64,000 bases of DNA from Undaria pinnatifida (GCA_012845835.1 JABAKD010000026.1:3302199-3366198); one strand, 5' to 3'; numbered from the stretch's first letter, positions 12,101 through 22,970 are shown. Notes: generated from the sequence alone by a model not told the origin. A program made the numbers and translations.

Positions 12101-15100
12101 TGGCGGCCTAAATACTCGGAGTACTTGGAGTATGAGCAGTACTGATGGTCCACATACTGCGAGTACTGGGAGTATGAGCAGCACATATGCTCGAGTACAA
12201 GCAGTACCCGCAGTACAAATAGCTAAATAACTTGGGAGTACTCCGAGTATCGACAGTATTAAACCCCGAAACACTAAAGCAGCGTTTGACTAAAATACTC
12301 CGAGCAATACTCTAACCAGCAGTACCTCGCAGTATAAAACCCTGAATAACTGCGGGTAATATTTACTGCACCTCGCAGTATGAGATCGAGAAATATGCCC
12401 GAGTATTAAAAGTATTATCAGTACTAAATGCCGAAATACTGGGAGTAGTCAAAGTACGAGCAGTACAGGGTCCTCCAATACTTCCAAGTACAGAGAGTGT
12501 TCCACAAAGTATCGAACCCAAAAATACTTCGAGTACAGCAGTATTCCAGCGTATTGGATTCCAAAATGCTACGAGTACAAGCAGTATCCCCAGTAGTACG
12601 TAATACTGTGAGTACAGGCAGAATCAAGCCTGGGAGTCCTGCAGAATTGCCATTATCCCCATTAATACTATACCATGGTAGCAATAAAATAATACATACG
12701 AACCCTATACAGAGGGCGCGCGCAGTTAAGAAATTCGGTCGTACACGAGTGAAATGAGGTTCTTTGCGTCCCCATGTTATATACTGTGAAAAACATTTTT
12801 TACCGCAAAAACGGCGAAAGGTCGTTGGTCGTTGCGAAAGGTCGTTGCGAAAGGTCGTTGCGAAAGGTCGTTGGTCGTATGAATATCGAGGCTTGACGTC
12901 GCACGAAAAATAAGAAATTTCACCACAGAAACGGTGCGTGTTCAGGGTTGGGTGCTATACTGATTCCCATATGTGTGATATGTTTAATTGGCCCTTACAA
13001 GTATTAGTAGACTGTGCTCAACGGCCACAACTATATACCTGGTAAAAAACTGAGCCTCGACGCCAATTTGGCGTTTCTTACCATATTAATAACGGAAGCC
13101 TAAGCCTTCTTCTCGTGTACCTGGTAGTAAGTAACAAGTACGACTGCGAGAAAATTCATTGGTAGTGGTCGATCCCTATCAAATTGTGTTGCATTTTGTA
13201 TCCAATGTGGTCTTACAATACCTGGTACTCACAAAACTCAATACCCTGGTACTAACTGTAATTACGCAACATGATCAACCTGTTTTTATACAAATATTTC
13301 AAGGACGCCAGCCGTGAGTTCGACGAATTTCGGGTCAATACTCATCTTTGCAAGCTACGTTGTTGGTACTTGTAACATACTATGTGGGTGAGTTTTTTCT
13401 CAATTGGAGGGGTCATATTATTTTGTTGTTCGTCGGGTTTCGGCAAACTTTTCACCAAGAGTCCGATTGCTGAAAAAACGAATTAGTGAAAAATAAATAC
13501 TTCGAGTAGAAGTTAAGGTAGATACCTGGTATGTTTCAACTATTTCTCGAATTCGGGACCCCGACCGTTTTTGTTTCTTGCTTCTTGTTTTCTTGAATAA
13601 ACGAAACTAAAACTCGTATGTGCATTGGGGAAGATCCAGATTTTGCTGCAGCCTGCTGCTACGTATTATTGCAAGATTGTGTTCTGTAGGGTTTGCGGAT
13701 TCCGGGTAAGGGTATGGGGGTCTTACAGAACTTACAGAAACTCCGGGTACGGGTATGGAAGTGTCACAGAACTCACATAAGTTCGAGGTATTGTGGCACA
13801 GGCGTACAGATTCACAAAAGTTCCGGGTTCGGTATACAAAGGTTGTACCCGTACCCCGGGTATTGTTGCACAGGTGTACAGAACTCACAGAAGATCCAGG
13901 TACGGGTATGAATGTTATACATAACTTACAAAAGTTGCGGGTACGGGTATGGAAGTGTTACAGAACGCACAGAAATTCCGGGTACTGTGGCACGGGCGTA
14001 CAGAGCTCACGGAAGCTCCGGGTAGGCAGGAAAATGCTGTACACGTACCCCGGGTATTGTGGCACGCACGTGCAGAACTTACAGAAGTTCTTTGTAGGGT
14101 AATACCCGGGTAAATACCCCGGGTACGGTTCTGTGAGTACCCTGACACAACACAGCAATGTAGAGAAATTTCGGGTACGGTTACGAATTTCGTAGAAAGC
14201 TCACAGAAGTTCCGGGTAGGGGTAGTATACCTCGGTAAATATCAGCCTGAAGGAGGCCAACAAACAAGGTAATAACACCTACTGGTATCACGTACGTACC
14301 ACTGTAGCCCATGTTTTTCGTTGCGCTGTCTTCCACAATTTTGACGATAAGAACCGTTTCAACTTACTGGAAAACGACTTCCACGGTCGCCGTTTTTACC
14401 TCCCAAATTAAGATACTGTCGTTTAGGGGGGGAGGGGGGGAGGGGGGGAGGGGGGGAGGGGGGGGAGGGGGGGAGGGGGGGGAGGGGGGGGAGGGGTGGA
14501 GGGGGGGGAGGGGGGGGAGGGGGGGAGGGGGGGGAGGGGGGGGAGGGGGGGGAGGGGGGGAGGGGGGGAGGGGGGGGAGGGGGGGAGGGGGGCGGGGGGG
14601 GAGGGGGGGAGGGGGGCGGGGGGGAGGGGGGGAGGGGGGCGGGGGGGGAGGGAGGGGGGAAGGGGGGGAGGGGAGGGGGGGGGGAGGGGGGAGAGGGGGA
14701 GGGGGGAGGGGGGGAGGGGGGAGAGGGAGAGGGGGGGGGGGGGGAGAGGGGGGGGGGGGGGGGGAGAGGAGGGGGGGGGGGGAGGGGGGGGAGGGGGGCG
14801 TCCTGCCCAAGAGACTGAAGTCCGGGTCTGGCCATCATCGTTTTGAAAGTTGTGGGCCTTCCAATGGCCGTCACAAGATAGCGTAAGGCCGCTCTGACTT
14901 CTTCGCCTTGTTGCATTCTCTCCCCAGTGCCATTGATGCACTTGATACCCTCTGTGAGCCCAATGCCGTCTTTAGTCGGTTCCTCCGTAGGGTCTGTTAG
15001 TATGACGTTTTTTCTCTTTTCTTTTCCTTGCTTCCTCTTATCGTCTCGTCTTTTCTTGCTTTTCTTGTCTTTCCTTTTCTTTCCTTTCCTTTTTCGCTCT

Positions 15101-15557
15101 CTTTCCTTTCCTGAAGTTTTCCTTTCCTTTCCTTTCCTTTCCTTTCCTTTCCTTTCCTTTCCTTTCCTTTCCTTTCCTTTCCTTTCCTTTCCTTTCCTTT
15201 CTCTTATTATTTTTTCTTTGTTTTTTTTGTCCAATTGACTTGCGCTGACGTGCGTATGCGTAGTGATAGGTACTACGTGTAATATATACGTGGCAGTCTT
15301 GGGTTGCAAGCGGTATAGGCGGTTTTTCCAGGCGCGGGTAGTGAGACGTATGCACCAGTATGGACCTGGCGCATCGTAGGCTTACTCCCGATTTCACTTT
15401 GTAATTGTTTCTGGCGGAAGCGATAATTGCGTCAGCTGTGATTTATGCGTGTACTACCTTTGGTTTGTTTGTGTTTTTTCCCTGGGGTATTCCTCAGCTC
15501 CAGAGTGACTGGAGCCTGTCCTGTGACCACGGACTTCATAATGCGAGTTAATGTGAG

Positions 15558-15621
<64 letters not shown>

Positions 15622-18600
15622 GTGCAATACAAACGCAGCTACCGGCAATGGGGTCGACAGCTTGAAGAAAACGCTTCAGAAACCAAGCCCAGCAGCTCGG
15701 ACCTTGAAGCTGTCGCAGACATTTAACGTGACATACCAGGTATTTCATAGCGCGCTACGTATGTTGCAAAACCGGAAAATGGTGTAGACGCGGCGTGGAC
15801 CAGAAAACGCTTCATTCAGCGTTCAAACCCAGCGGCTCATCGTACATGGCAAGCGGTAAATCCTACCAGGTACTACTATTGTACGTACCGTGTAAAATGC
15901 AACATAATGCGACTCGCCCTGTGTGCAGGAGCGAACTTTTTCGTGCAGGTCGTTGGGGACTATTTGGTCGAGGCTGGCCTTTCGGCCACCGGTTTTTGTT
16001 GGGGAATACCCCACCCAAGCACGCGTCGGAGCCGCGCGACCGCCTGTGCCGACCATGAGCCTTCCAGGGATTGCTGATGAGGTTAGCGTTAATTCTGGGG
16101 TCGGGTTGGTCTGGGCCGACGTGCAAGGTTGAAATTGACCTCACACGACCAGCCTGCACCAAGTTTAACACACGCCGCTCATGCAGACGGGGCGAGCCAA
16201 AACAACACCCTCCACCTCGTACTTGTACATGGTAGTGCATGCCATACCATAATACGAAACCCGGGTATCGGTGTTGACAGGAGACGGGGTGCAGGCCATA
16301 GAACGCTCAATTAAAATATATACCTGGTACATATTAAACCCCGCGGGTGATCCTTCCATGGTACCTGGCAAGCGGTAAGCTGTAAAATCTACCGTTCAAC
16401 ACGCACGAGAACACAACAACCTGGGATGAATTGCAGAACTGACTTTAGCAACAACGGGCAGGGCACAAACCTGGGGCAACGCGTATGATAGTACGGTATA
16501 AATAACACATGTATACCCTAGGACGAACTCCAGAGCCTAATCTGTCTAACAACCAGGAGGGCACACACCACACACTACGGAAACGGCCGCTTTGGGAAGA
16601 TCTGATTTAGTCAAGACATTTCTACGAGTATGCGTCGCTTGGCGATCGCACTACTGCTGTTGTCCTAATTGTCGACAAAATACGGGTAACCTTCGAAATG
16701 GAGTATGCTGCGGGTTATCTTGCGTGTAACGTGGTTCGGAGCCAATCAGAAACACACAGCACAGAGTAGCAGGATAAACCTTACCGAACCTCTTGGTGGC
16801 TGATAGACTTTTTCGCTTTCTTTTTCTTTCCTCTTTTCTGTCTTTTCTTTTTTCCAATTAGAGTGTTTGCGAAAGTACGTTTTTAGAAATTTACTTCTTC
16901 AAAAATTGTCCCGAAGGCAATATTTGCGGTAAATTTTTGAAAAAAAGGCAAAAATGTACTTTGTCGAATGTAGGTTTTGATCAAAAGTTACGGTAAATTT
17001 TGTCTCTCTGTTTCATTGGCCTACAACACACCGAGCATTTGTCCGAGGCAGAACGCCTCTGCAAGGGTCTATAGCGCCCTAAGCAGGACCAGTTTGAAGC
17101 ACCACGGCTGTTGTCACGACACAAAACAAGCTACTAATACGAACGCACGGAGGATTGAGAGGGTAGTACCCTGAGCACGACGCGCAGGCGTAACATCAGA
17201 GATATGCAGCAGGCCGGTGATGAACCGTCTGTTGCTGCCCTCTGCGTCCGTGACCAAGGGTTCAGCGCTTGCTGCAAGCTGTGGTGAACTTCTCGCAGCT
17301 GGCGGAGTCGAACGCACGCACGCGGAGAGGAGCCTCAACGCAGAGAGCGACACCACGCGCCTTGATTGCGGCTATCGTGTGACGCATCTGGCAAGATAGG
17401 ACTCGTATCGGTCCATCTGTGCGACAGCAGCCACCGCGCTTCTCCAACATCACCGCGACTGAAGCGTGGCATGACTTTCGGTTTAGGGCAGAGGAGCGGA
17501 AACTCCTCTGCCCTAAACCGCTGCGTTCACTGCGGATTCTTCGCAGGGTGGTGCTTCGCAATAACAGGTCCACGTTCCATGGGGAAACTGCGCTTCGCCT
17601 TCCCTTCCGTCGCATGAGGAAGGCGTTGCTCTGCTTGTAGCACGTGTAATGAGGTAGTCCCTGCTCACAAGGAGTTTTTTACGCGCGAGACAGACCGCCA
17701 TACCTCTGATTTGTAGTCTGTTGGGTGCTTGCATGTACCGTGTTCCAGGTACTGCTGCACCTGAAACGAGAGGCTCGAGACTGGAGTACGTACAACGAGT
17801 ACTCGTATATCGTATAATACTACGAGTACTCGTACTGCTGCTGCTGTACTCGTACGTATGTTACAATCGCGCACATCCCCGTTTCCCTACTGAATTTCGG
17901 AGGCGTCGCCTGCAGGATTTTGTTTACCGCTAGCGCAAACACACCAAAAACTCGGTGGGAAGGCAATTCACTTTTTTTAGCGGAAGGCAAGTAAATTTTT
18001 AGAAACGTATTTTCGCAAACACTCTATTGACTTGAGTCTGACGTGCGTATGCGTAGTGATAGGTACCACGTGTATATGCATGGCAGTCTTTTCTGGGTGG
18101 CAAGCGGTGTACATGGGTCGTTTTTTTCAGGCGCGAGTAGTGCGACGTATGCACGTATCAGCATGGAAGCGGCACATCGTAGGCTGACTCCCGATTTCAC
18201 TTTTTATATTTTTCTGGCGGAGGCATGAATTGCGTCAGCCAATACATACGTACCCGGTTTTATAAAAATAAAATACACTCCAGCTGTGAGATCGAAGATT
18301 TTGTCGAAACTCATATTTGCAAGCTATGTGCGATACTACGATCGCGCGTTTTATGCGTGTACCAGGTACCCCTTTTGGTTTACTCGTGTTTTTTTTCCTG
18401 GGGTATTCCTCCACTCCAGAGTGACTGGTGCCTGTCCTGTGACGACGGGCTTGATTATGCGAGTTAATGTGAGAACAACAACAACAACAAGAGTAATCGA
18501 ATACCAGGAACAAATAACAATCGAATACCCTGGTACGAAGTAATTCCTATACCGGTCATATACTGCATTGCCGCTGCCGTGTGTGGGGGTGGGCTGCAAC

Positions 18601-19831
18601 ATCTAGTACCTGGTACTGCCGTACTGCTGTACCTGGTACTTGACGCGTGTACGCGTGTATAACATAAGTGGGTCGGACCAATATCGGCGAGACACGTGGA
18701 TCGTACACGTAGATAACCGTATTTTCTCAGAATATGCTCGTCCAACGAAATCAAAGCAAAATAAGAAAACAACAGGCCCATCGTCTGCCCTTTCGTACAG
18801 CAGCAGCACAGCAGCAGGGCGTGCGCTTGTAAACAGCAACGTGCATCAGACAACAAATAGTACAGCAGTTGTACCTGCCCCATAGAGCAGCAGAACAGCA
18901 GCAGTATCATACGGTGAACACGACTCTTACTCTTACTTTTACTACGAGTAACGCGTATCAATACCTGGTTTATCCACACTAGTAGGACAGATGCACCCTT
19001 GGCTCGTTTGCGGAGCTACACTCTCTGCTCGCACTGAACACAGACCTACATCACACAGTACAGGGCCGGCTACGAAGTCTGCACGTCTGCACACCACAGC
19101 ATCACAACCATCCGTCGATGAAGCGCCAATTCTGCGGCGAAATGCTGCTGCTGGTGTACAGCACGTACACTCGTTCGTAGACTGCATCAAATCGATTTGT
19201 CTGGTTATCACCATGGGAACCACAGCAGCGGCACGAACGTACTTATGCGCAATACTGCTGTCGTAATCGATCGACACAACACAACAAAAGTAAAATCCCC
19301 ATCATTACTATAAACCTATTAATAATATCGGAGGGGGGCGCGGAGCCAGGATGGTGACTGATGAGACATTTTGCCACAGGGCAGTTGCAGCATTACAGCG
19401 TTACCGCACCAGCAGTAGCTACTTGTCCGTGCTTATTGGCTCATTCTAGTCTGGATGTCTGAACAGGCCCACAGCAGTCACAGCAGCAGCTTGTAGTAGT
19501 CTACGTGTGCCGTAAACGGAAGTAGAGTAGTTTATCTTTTGCCAATAATAGTATATGCCGGACACAGCAGTGGTATACTGTTGCTGTAACTTACGCTTAC
19601 AACCTCCAACCCGGACTGATGCGAGCAGCGGTAGCTCCATGACTGCTGCTGCTGCCGATTACGGTGTAGAGCCATTTTACGGCTATTGTTGCTGTAAAGT
19701 CAGACGCAAAACAGGGTAGTAACAGGTGTTAATAGTACCTGTTGCAAGGAAACCAGCGTGACAGGCACGAGGTAGATGCTGATCAGCGACAGCGTGAAGT
19801 AGTAGAACGCGGAGTTATCATACTCAAGCAT
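180..19831 (-). CDS. SEC63: SEC63-type ER translocon J-domain protein, 13 exons, 3' end off the window
   Basis: Sec63 is an ER membrane J-protein that recruits luminal Hsp70 (BiP) to the Sec61 channel. Exons in transcription order: 19831-19739, 11510-11373, 9314-9138, 8289-8215, 7639-7492, 6659-6538, 6127-6026, 5320-5210, 4633-4478, 3519-3418, 2491-2354, 1392-1219, 410-180. All joins are GT/AG and in frame, giving 589 codons. Seen: TM1 in exon 1; Lys-rich stretch in exon 2; TM2 then the J domain in exon 3 with the catalytic HPD (IYHPDK); J domain end in exon 4; TM3 in exon 5 (IIYLIAMVVVIP); Sec63/Brl region in exons 6-13, including SDSYIGLDQ; acidic tail starting (DDETDSEDE). An in-frame TAG lies five codons upstream of the ATG, which fixes the start. 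Exon 13 ends in a GTAAGA donor, so at least one more exon lies left of position 1. Exon order and content match plant ERdj2 and animal Sec63. Confidence 0.95.
533..600. repeat. (ATC/ATT)n-rich microsatellite in SEC63 intron 12
   Basis: Trinucleotide-rich run of CAT, ATC and ATT about 65 bp long. The long Asp-rich and Ile-rich frames across it are artefacts of the repeat. Confidence 0.8.
1057..1132. repeat. 25-bp tandem repeat x3 in SEC63 intron 12
   Basis: Three consecutive copies of a CACACC-AAAAACACAGAAACATA type unit, directly downstream of the exon 12 donor on the gene strand. The surroundings are generally CA-rich. Confidence 0.75.
1744..1862 (-). repeat. Dispersed repeat R1, partial inverted copy C
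   Basis: The reverse complement shares GTGTTTTTTCCCTGG, the GTGACTGGAGCCTGTCC block and ATTATGCGAGT with R1 copies A and B, followed by AACAAC. It lies in SEC63 intron 11. A 40-bp fragment of the same block is also visible near 5430-5470. Confidence 0.75.
4645..5190. repeat. CAC/CAA-rich low-complexity tract in SEC63 intron 8
   Basis: A skewed tract rich in CAC, ACC and AAC triplets (for example around 4654-4684 and 4863-4920) fills most of intron 8 between exons 8 and 9. It gives rise to His/Thr/Pro-rich open frames on the plus strand that have no family resemblance. A decayed exon 8 end (4995-5030) is embedded in it. Confidence 0.7.
7325..7470 (+). repeat. Dispersed repeat R9, copy 1
   Basis: About 115-140 bp similar to 45165-45310 in the same orientation, sharing GCTGGATTG, GTTAAATTGACAC, TGAAAATACGT and TTTTCCCCAT. 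One copy lies in SEC63 intron 5 and the other in antiporter intron 5. No coding content. Confidence 0.75.
8995..9110. repeat. Telomere-like degenerate array (CCCTAA/CCCTGA)
   Basis: Interstitial array with TAACCCTAACC, a run of CCCTGA units, then CCTAACCCTAAC. It sits in SEC63 intron 3, only about 30 bp from the exon 3 donor. It is too short and degenerate to be a chromosome end. Confidence 0.75.
9315..11372 (-). other. SEC63 intron 2, with decayed exon copy and local duplications
   Basis: No gene is seen apart from the surrounding SEC63 exons. It holds a degenerate copy of the exon 2 end (11133-11191), a pair of ~75-bp direct repeats (about 9762-9835 and 9940-10015, sharing GGTACACATCAGCATATA), and three degenerate copies of a block containing cgcccaaagagaccg near 10840, 10915 and 11005. 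Confidence 0.65.
12054..12620. repeat. Minisatellite rich in ACTCCGAGTACT motifs
   Basis: About 570 bp of loosely repeated, partly palindromic units of the form AATACTC-CGAGTACT-AGTATGAGCAGTA. The many internal palindromes mean frames open in both directions; none is credible. Confidence 0.75.
12815..12885. repeat. GCGAAAGGTCGTT tandem array
   Basis: Four to five copies of a 13-bp unit, GCGAAAGGTCGTT, with GGTCGTT half-units at both edges. Confidence 0.85.
13690..14225. repeat. Higher-order minisatellite (ACAGAACTCACAGAAG / CCGGGTA)
   Basis: Short blocks (GGGTACGGGTATGGAAGTG, ACAGAACTCACAGAAGTTCC, CCCCGGGTATTGTGGCAC) alternate and repeat as a super-unit of roughly 200-230 bp, twice, at about 13700-13905 and 13925-14095. 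There are no constant-length spacers, so this is not a CRISPR array. Confidence 0.8.
14427..14800. repeat. G-rich array (G5-8 A)n, about 375 bp
   Basis: Nearly pure purine strand made of runs of 5-12 G separated by single A, with a few C interruptions. On the coding strand of SEC63 it is C-rich. Potential for G-quadruplex formation is obvious. The Gly-rich and Pro-rich long frames over it are translation artefacts. Confidence 0.95.
15057..15206. repeat. (CTTTC)n pyrimidine tract
   Basis: About 150 bp of TTTCC pentamers preceded by a less regular T/C-rich stretch from 15005. A shorter, related pyrimidine tract precedes the second R1 copy at 16800-16859. Confidence 0.9.
15222..15560 (+). repeat. 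Dispersed repeat R1, copy A (uninterrupted)
   Basis: Matches 16800-16859 joined to 18026-18480 over its length. Shared blocks include CTGACGTGCGTATGCGTAG, CATCGTAGGCT, TGGGGTATTCCTC, CCTGTCCTGTGAC and ATGCGAGTTAATGTGAGAAC. Its left part contains CCAATTGACTT, the undisrupted version of the site that carries a transposon in copy B. An AAC array follows. Confidence 0.85.
15557..15621. repeat. (AAC)n microsatellite
   Basis: About 21 perfect AAC units at the 3' end of R1 copy A. R1 copy B ends in a five-unit AAC run, so the array probably expanded from a short tail. Confidence 0.95.
16857..18028. mobile_element. Non-autonomous DNA transposon with ~38-bp TIRs and 3-bp ATT duplication
   Basis: Terminal inverted repeats begin AGAGTGTTTGCGAAA at 16860 and end with the reverse complement at 18025, matching over about 38 bp with a few mismatches. 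ATT flanks both ends (16857-16859 and 18026-18028). The element interrupts repeat R1, and the empty site CCAATTGACTT survives in R1 copy A near 15229. No transposase is recognisable in the 1166 bp, so it is a MITE-like passenger. A 3-bp duplication resembles PIF/Harbinger-type insertion, but the family is unproven. Confidence 0.85.
17479..17520. repeat. Perfect 18-bp stem, 6-nt loop hairpin
   Basis: CGGTTTAGGGCAGAGGAG is followed, after CGGAAA, by its exact reverse complement. It lies near the middle of the DNA transposon at 16860-18025. Confidence 0.9.
18026..18490 (+). repeat. Dispersed repeat R1, copy B (right part)
   Basis: Continues R1 to the right of the transposon and ends in a short AAC run. 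Relative to copy A it carries an extra ~110 bp around 18240-18352 that contains a copy of dispersed repeat R2, so this copy was hit at least twice. Confidence 0.8.
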
Positions 19832-21517
19832 GGTCGCCGCTAGCTAGCCCAAGGCACAGCTCCACCACGACTACCGCTGGTCGGTCCCTCCCTCCCACTC
19901 AGCACACCCGCCAGCACTTCCAAAAAAGCAGGCTCTGCGGACAGACGATTCCCTGATGATCTATAGCCCAGGGCGAACAACGAGCAATGCGTGAGGGTGC
20001 GAAGAGGAGTTAGAGTATTACAAATTATGGGGTATTCCCACTTTAGTGCGGTTATTATCTCTAGACCCAACCAATTTATACGTATTACAATAATGCACTA
20101 GTTCGGGGTCCCACTTTAATGCGTGCATTGTCATCTGGTAGGGAATCGAACCAACGACGAACCGTGGTGCAAAAAAAGTGATTTCCATACTATATCCCAT
20201 ATGTTAGCATACATGGATAGCGATGAGGAAAAGGCTTCACTCTGTGACGAGAGGTCGTAAACAGAACGCCATATATTGCCCTGGTCTGGTGCGAAGAGGT
20301 GGAGGGCGGTGCAACAGGCACGCCGTGAGCAGCCAGTGCTCCGTACTAAGCTATTTGACCGACACTTGGAGAGGGTTGCGGTGCCTATACACTGGCTTCC
20401 TGTGTGTTGCTGACGACCCACGGGCAACACACGGGAACGCTCGGCAAGGGTCGCGTGAAGCAGGGCGCTAGACGACGCTGCAGGTGCATCATGCTCACTC
20501 ACTCAGTCTCTCAACCACAACGAGCCAGCGAACTACAGCAGGAGCGTACCACACATTTACGAGTGAAGGGCTTCACTCACCCTTGGCTCACACGATGAAC
20601 GCTCTACCAGCTCTCTTCAGGAGGTGTAGCAACGATGTGTACGTCCGCACCGCATTGCACCACACCACAACGCAACCCACCAACACCCCACCTAATCACC
20701 CTCTCGCCGCCGCTCAAGCTCTTAGCTCACCTCAGACGATGAAATATAGTGCTTCCCACAGGCTAAAACCAAGGCCAACTCCTAGAGGGCTCACGACACG
20801 AGTCTACCCTCCTACGTGCTGCGCGCACGCGTATCTAGCTCGCTGCACACCCTCTCCGGCAACGGAGGATGGAGGGGACATGAAACGACCATCCCCTACT
20901 TTCGATGAGGCATTTTTATTTGATTGGACTCTCAATCTCAATTTGTTTTTCTCAATTCTTGATACTCAGTATATTTTTGTATCGCTCATACCGCGAACCA
21001 CCTACCTGGTACCCACAACGGTGCTGCTTGCTCTGTACCTATCTTATCAAGCTTTGTATCATGTCTGGTGCTAAGTAAGGAGCATAGGGTATCGGGGTAT
21101 GCATGAGGTGTAAGATGATAACTATTATACTCGTGCTCAAGGGTGTCGTCTTTCCTGGCACGAGAGGAACATATGAAGAGTATAGCAGCAGCCACCCGCC
21201 CCCCACCCTTTATTTAGTCTAGACTAGTCTATTACCAATACGTAGACCACATTTAGATGCAAGGCCACGTGAACCAACCAGGTTTCTCCGTCGCACGCAG
21301 TCTGCCCCGTGGCACCTTTGACTTATGTTCTGACTGGCCGAGATGTTGCGAAATTTTGGTAAATTGCTATTAATACCTCTCGCACGCAGCGCAGCTGCTA
21401 CTCTCCGTCTCTGTAGGAGCTGATGTGTGCATCACACCTTGGGACCTGGGAGCTCAAACGCCAACGCGTTGCGCAAGAAGGACATGCGAGCATCGAAGGA
21501 CGGCACGCCAGCACCCC

Positions 21518-21655
21518 CCCCCCCCCCCGGCGCTGCTTCCTCCTCCTCCTCCTCCTCCTCCTCCTCCTCCTCCTCCTCCTCCTCCTCCTCCTCCACCACC
21601 TCCTCCTTCTCCTCCTCCTTCTCCTCCTTCTCCTTCGCCACCTCCTCGTCCTCCT
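21518..21655. repeat. C-run followed by (CTC)n microsatellite
   Basis: About 14 C, then about 18 CTC units, decaying into CTT and CTC mixtures. It produces poly-Pro, poly-Ser, poly-Leu and poly-Glu frames that should be ignored. Confidence 0.95.
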
Positions 21656-22152
21656 CCTGTTTGTTGTTGTTTTAGATTTTTAGGGTCGATACTCATCAAA
21701 ATGTGCAAGCTGCGTGATACACCCCGGCCGCTCGTTTGTCCTAAAGATGGCTGTTGTTTACTCGCCATTCATGGACCCGCCGTCGCTTCCTTTGTTCTGG
21801 TTTATTTAGAACGGCGAGGAGGTACGGGCCCCTGTATGTCATTGTTGTGGTGCTTGCTGCTCGTTTTCGTGCCCTTAGCGTCGGCCGCAGACATGTTATT
21901 ATTTACATGGTTTGGATGCCCTCCTCCGCCCCCGCCGCTTTTGTGAAGTCCCAGTATCATTGTACGACCACGGTTGGGCTTTGGCTAAAGTTGCTCACCC
22001 CCACCTCGTTTTGATATTTGGTTTGTCCCCTTACATCGTCCAGGTCAACGCTCGGTCACACCGATGATCGCTATAATAACAATAAAAAAACGTCAAACAA
22101 ACAACGGGGGAAAGGACAAAACCCAAAAGGAAACAAAGCAAGGAATCTAGCA

Positions 22153-22192
22153 CTAGACTACTAGACTATTAGTCTAGTCTAATAGTCTAGTC
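22153..22192. repeat. Inverted repeat ACTAGACTATTAG / CTAATAGTCTAGT
   Basis: A 13-bp stem with a 6-nt loop, flanked by further TAGACT/AGTCTA units, so that alternative pairings are possible. A related TCTAGACTAG motif lies near 21220. Confidence 0.8.
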
Positions 22193-22800
22193 TATAGTTT
22201 ACGTCAATTTTTAACTAAAAAACTGTTACAATAATAGTACTGCTGTTGCACTGGTCAAGTTGGTTTATCTGCCTATACCTCCTGTCTGTCTGTAGTCGAT
22301 CTACCCTTGCTTGCTTCCTGCGGACCGGTGGTGGTGCTGACCTTCCTTCCCTTAAGGCACATCGTTTGGTATCAGTATAACACAGTCAGGAGCGACTGGG
22401 TGCCGACCCTCTCGCGGTGGTGCCAACCTACTACTACTGTATATAGTATGTACTGTTAATATGATACGAAGTAGCAGAGGCAACAGCGTCTATCTATTAT
22501 TAATAACGATACGTCAGTATTATAATATCACAAGGTAGTGAGTGGAAACACTACGTACCATTTATTGGTGTTTTTCTCGTCCGCGTGGTTCAATGTAAAC
22601 GCATACCAGTGCACAGCACAGTACCTGCATGTGTGTATTCCAACGAGGATCTACAGTCAAAATGTGGAAATGTTATCTTGTTGACGGGTTGCTCGATTGA
22701 TCGTGGACCAGGTATCATTTTTTCCGTAACGTTGAAAACATATGACTTTTTGCGGGTCAGGTCGAGTCAGGGTAACCCGTCCCGACTTGCAACATTTAAA

Positions 22801-22848
22801 AACCTCCTGACCCGACCCGACCCGACCCGACCCGACCCGACCCGATCG
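22801..22848. repeat. (CCCGA)n microsatellite
   Basis: Eight to nine CCCGA pentamers ending in CCCGATCGGG. Similar CCCGAC words occur near 22775 and, degenerate, near 33265. Confidence 0.9.
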
Positions 22849-22885
22849 GGACCCGTCCCGTCATATTTAAAAATGAAAACATATA

Positions 22886-22970
22886 CTTCAGCTGTGAGAT
22901 CGACCAAAAGGATTTTTGATCAACACTCAGCTTTGCAAGCTGCGTGTGATACTTCGATCGCGCGTGTTCC
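22886..22970 (+). repeat. Dispersed repeat R2 (TTTGCAAGCTG...GATCGCGCG)
   Basis: The clearest of six copies of a ~70-bp block with CAGCTGTGAGATCGA, CTCAGCTTTGCAAGCTG and ATACTTCGATCGCGCG. Others are at 13308-13365, 18283-18352 and 21672-21716 on the plus strand, and 41876-41950 and 49795-49880 inverted. Non-coding. Confidence 0.7.

Larger units (their letters stand above)
11511..19738 (-). other. SEC63 intron 1 (8.2 kb), repeat-filled
   Basis: This intron separates the first exon (TM1) from exon 2 and holds no recognisable gene. It contains a GTACTCCGAGTA-rich minisatellite, a GCGAAAGGTCGTT array, a two-copy ~230-bp higher-order repeat, a 375-bp G-rich array, a CTTTC tract, AAC repeats, a 1.17-kb non-autonomous DNA transposon, two copies of dispersed repeat R1, and ten exact copies of the palindromic 9-mer TACCWGGTA. 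All long open frames here are shadows of these low-complexity tracts. Confidence 0.8.

Noticed and set aside
11774..12274. 166-codon minus frame with hydrophobic start as a missing SEC63 exon
   Set aside because: It lies over the ACTCCGAGTACT minisatellite; SEC63 exons 1 and 2 already join in phase 0 with the expected protein sequence.
13690..14225. CRISPR-like regular repeat
   Set aside because: Units vary in length and sequence and have no unique spacers of constant size; it is a eukaryotic minisatellite.
14311..15309. Long Gly-rich (plus) and Pro-rich (minus) open frames up to 316 codons
   Set aside because: They translate the G-run array and the CTTTC tract; composition alone keeps them open, and they lie inside SEC63 intron 1.
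17262..17615. Transposase encoded by the 1.17-kb DNA transposon
   Set aside because: The 117-codon frame has no catalytic motif or helix-turn-helix pattern and overlaps the hairpin; the element looks non-autonomous.
20484..21074. 196-codon plus-strand frame as a possible gene
   Set aside because: No recognisable domain, low-complexity Thr/Pro/Ser start, no splice or codon pattern like the real exons; kept only as a remark in the intergenic entry.
21425..21946. 173-codon poly-Pro frame and overlapping poly-Leu/Ser/Glu frames
   Set aside because: Products of the (CTC)n microsatellite.
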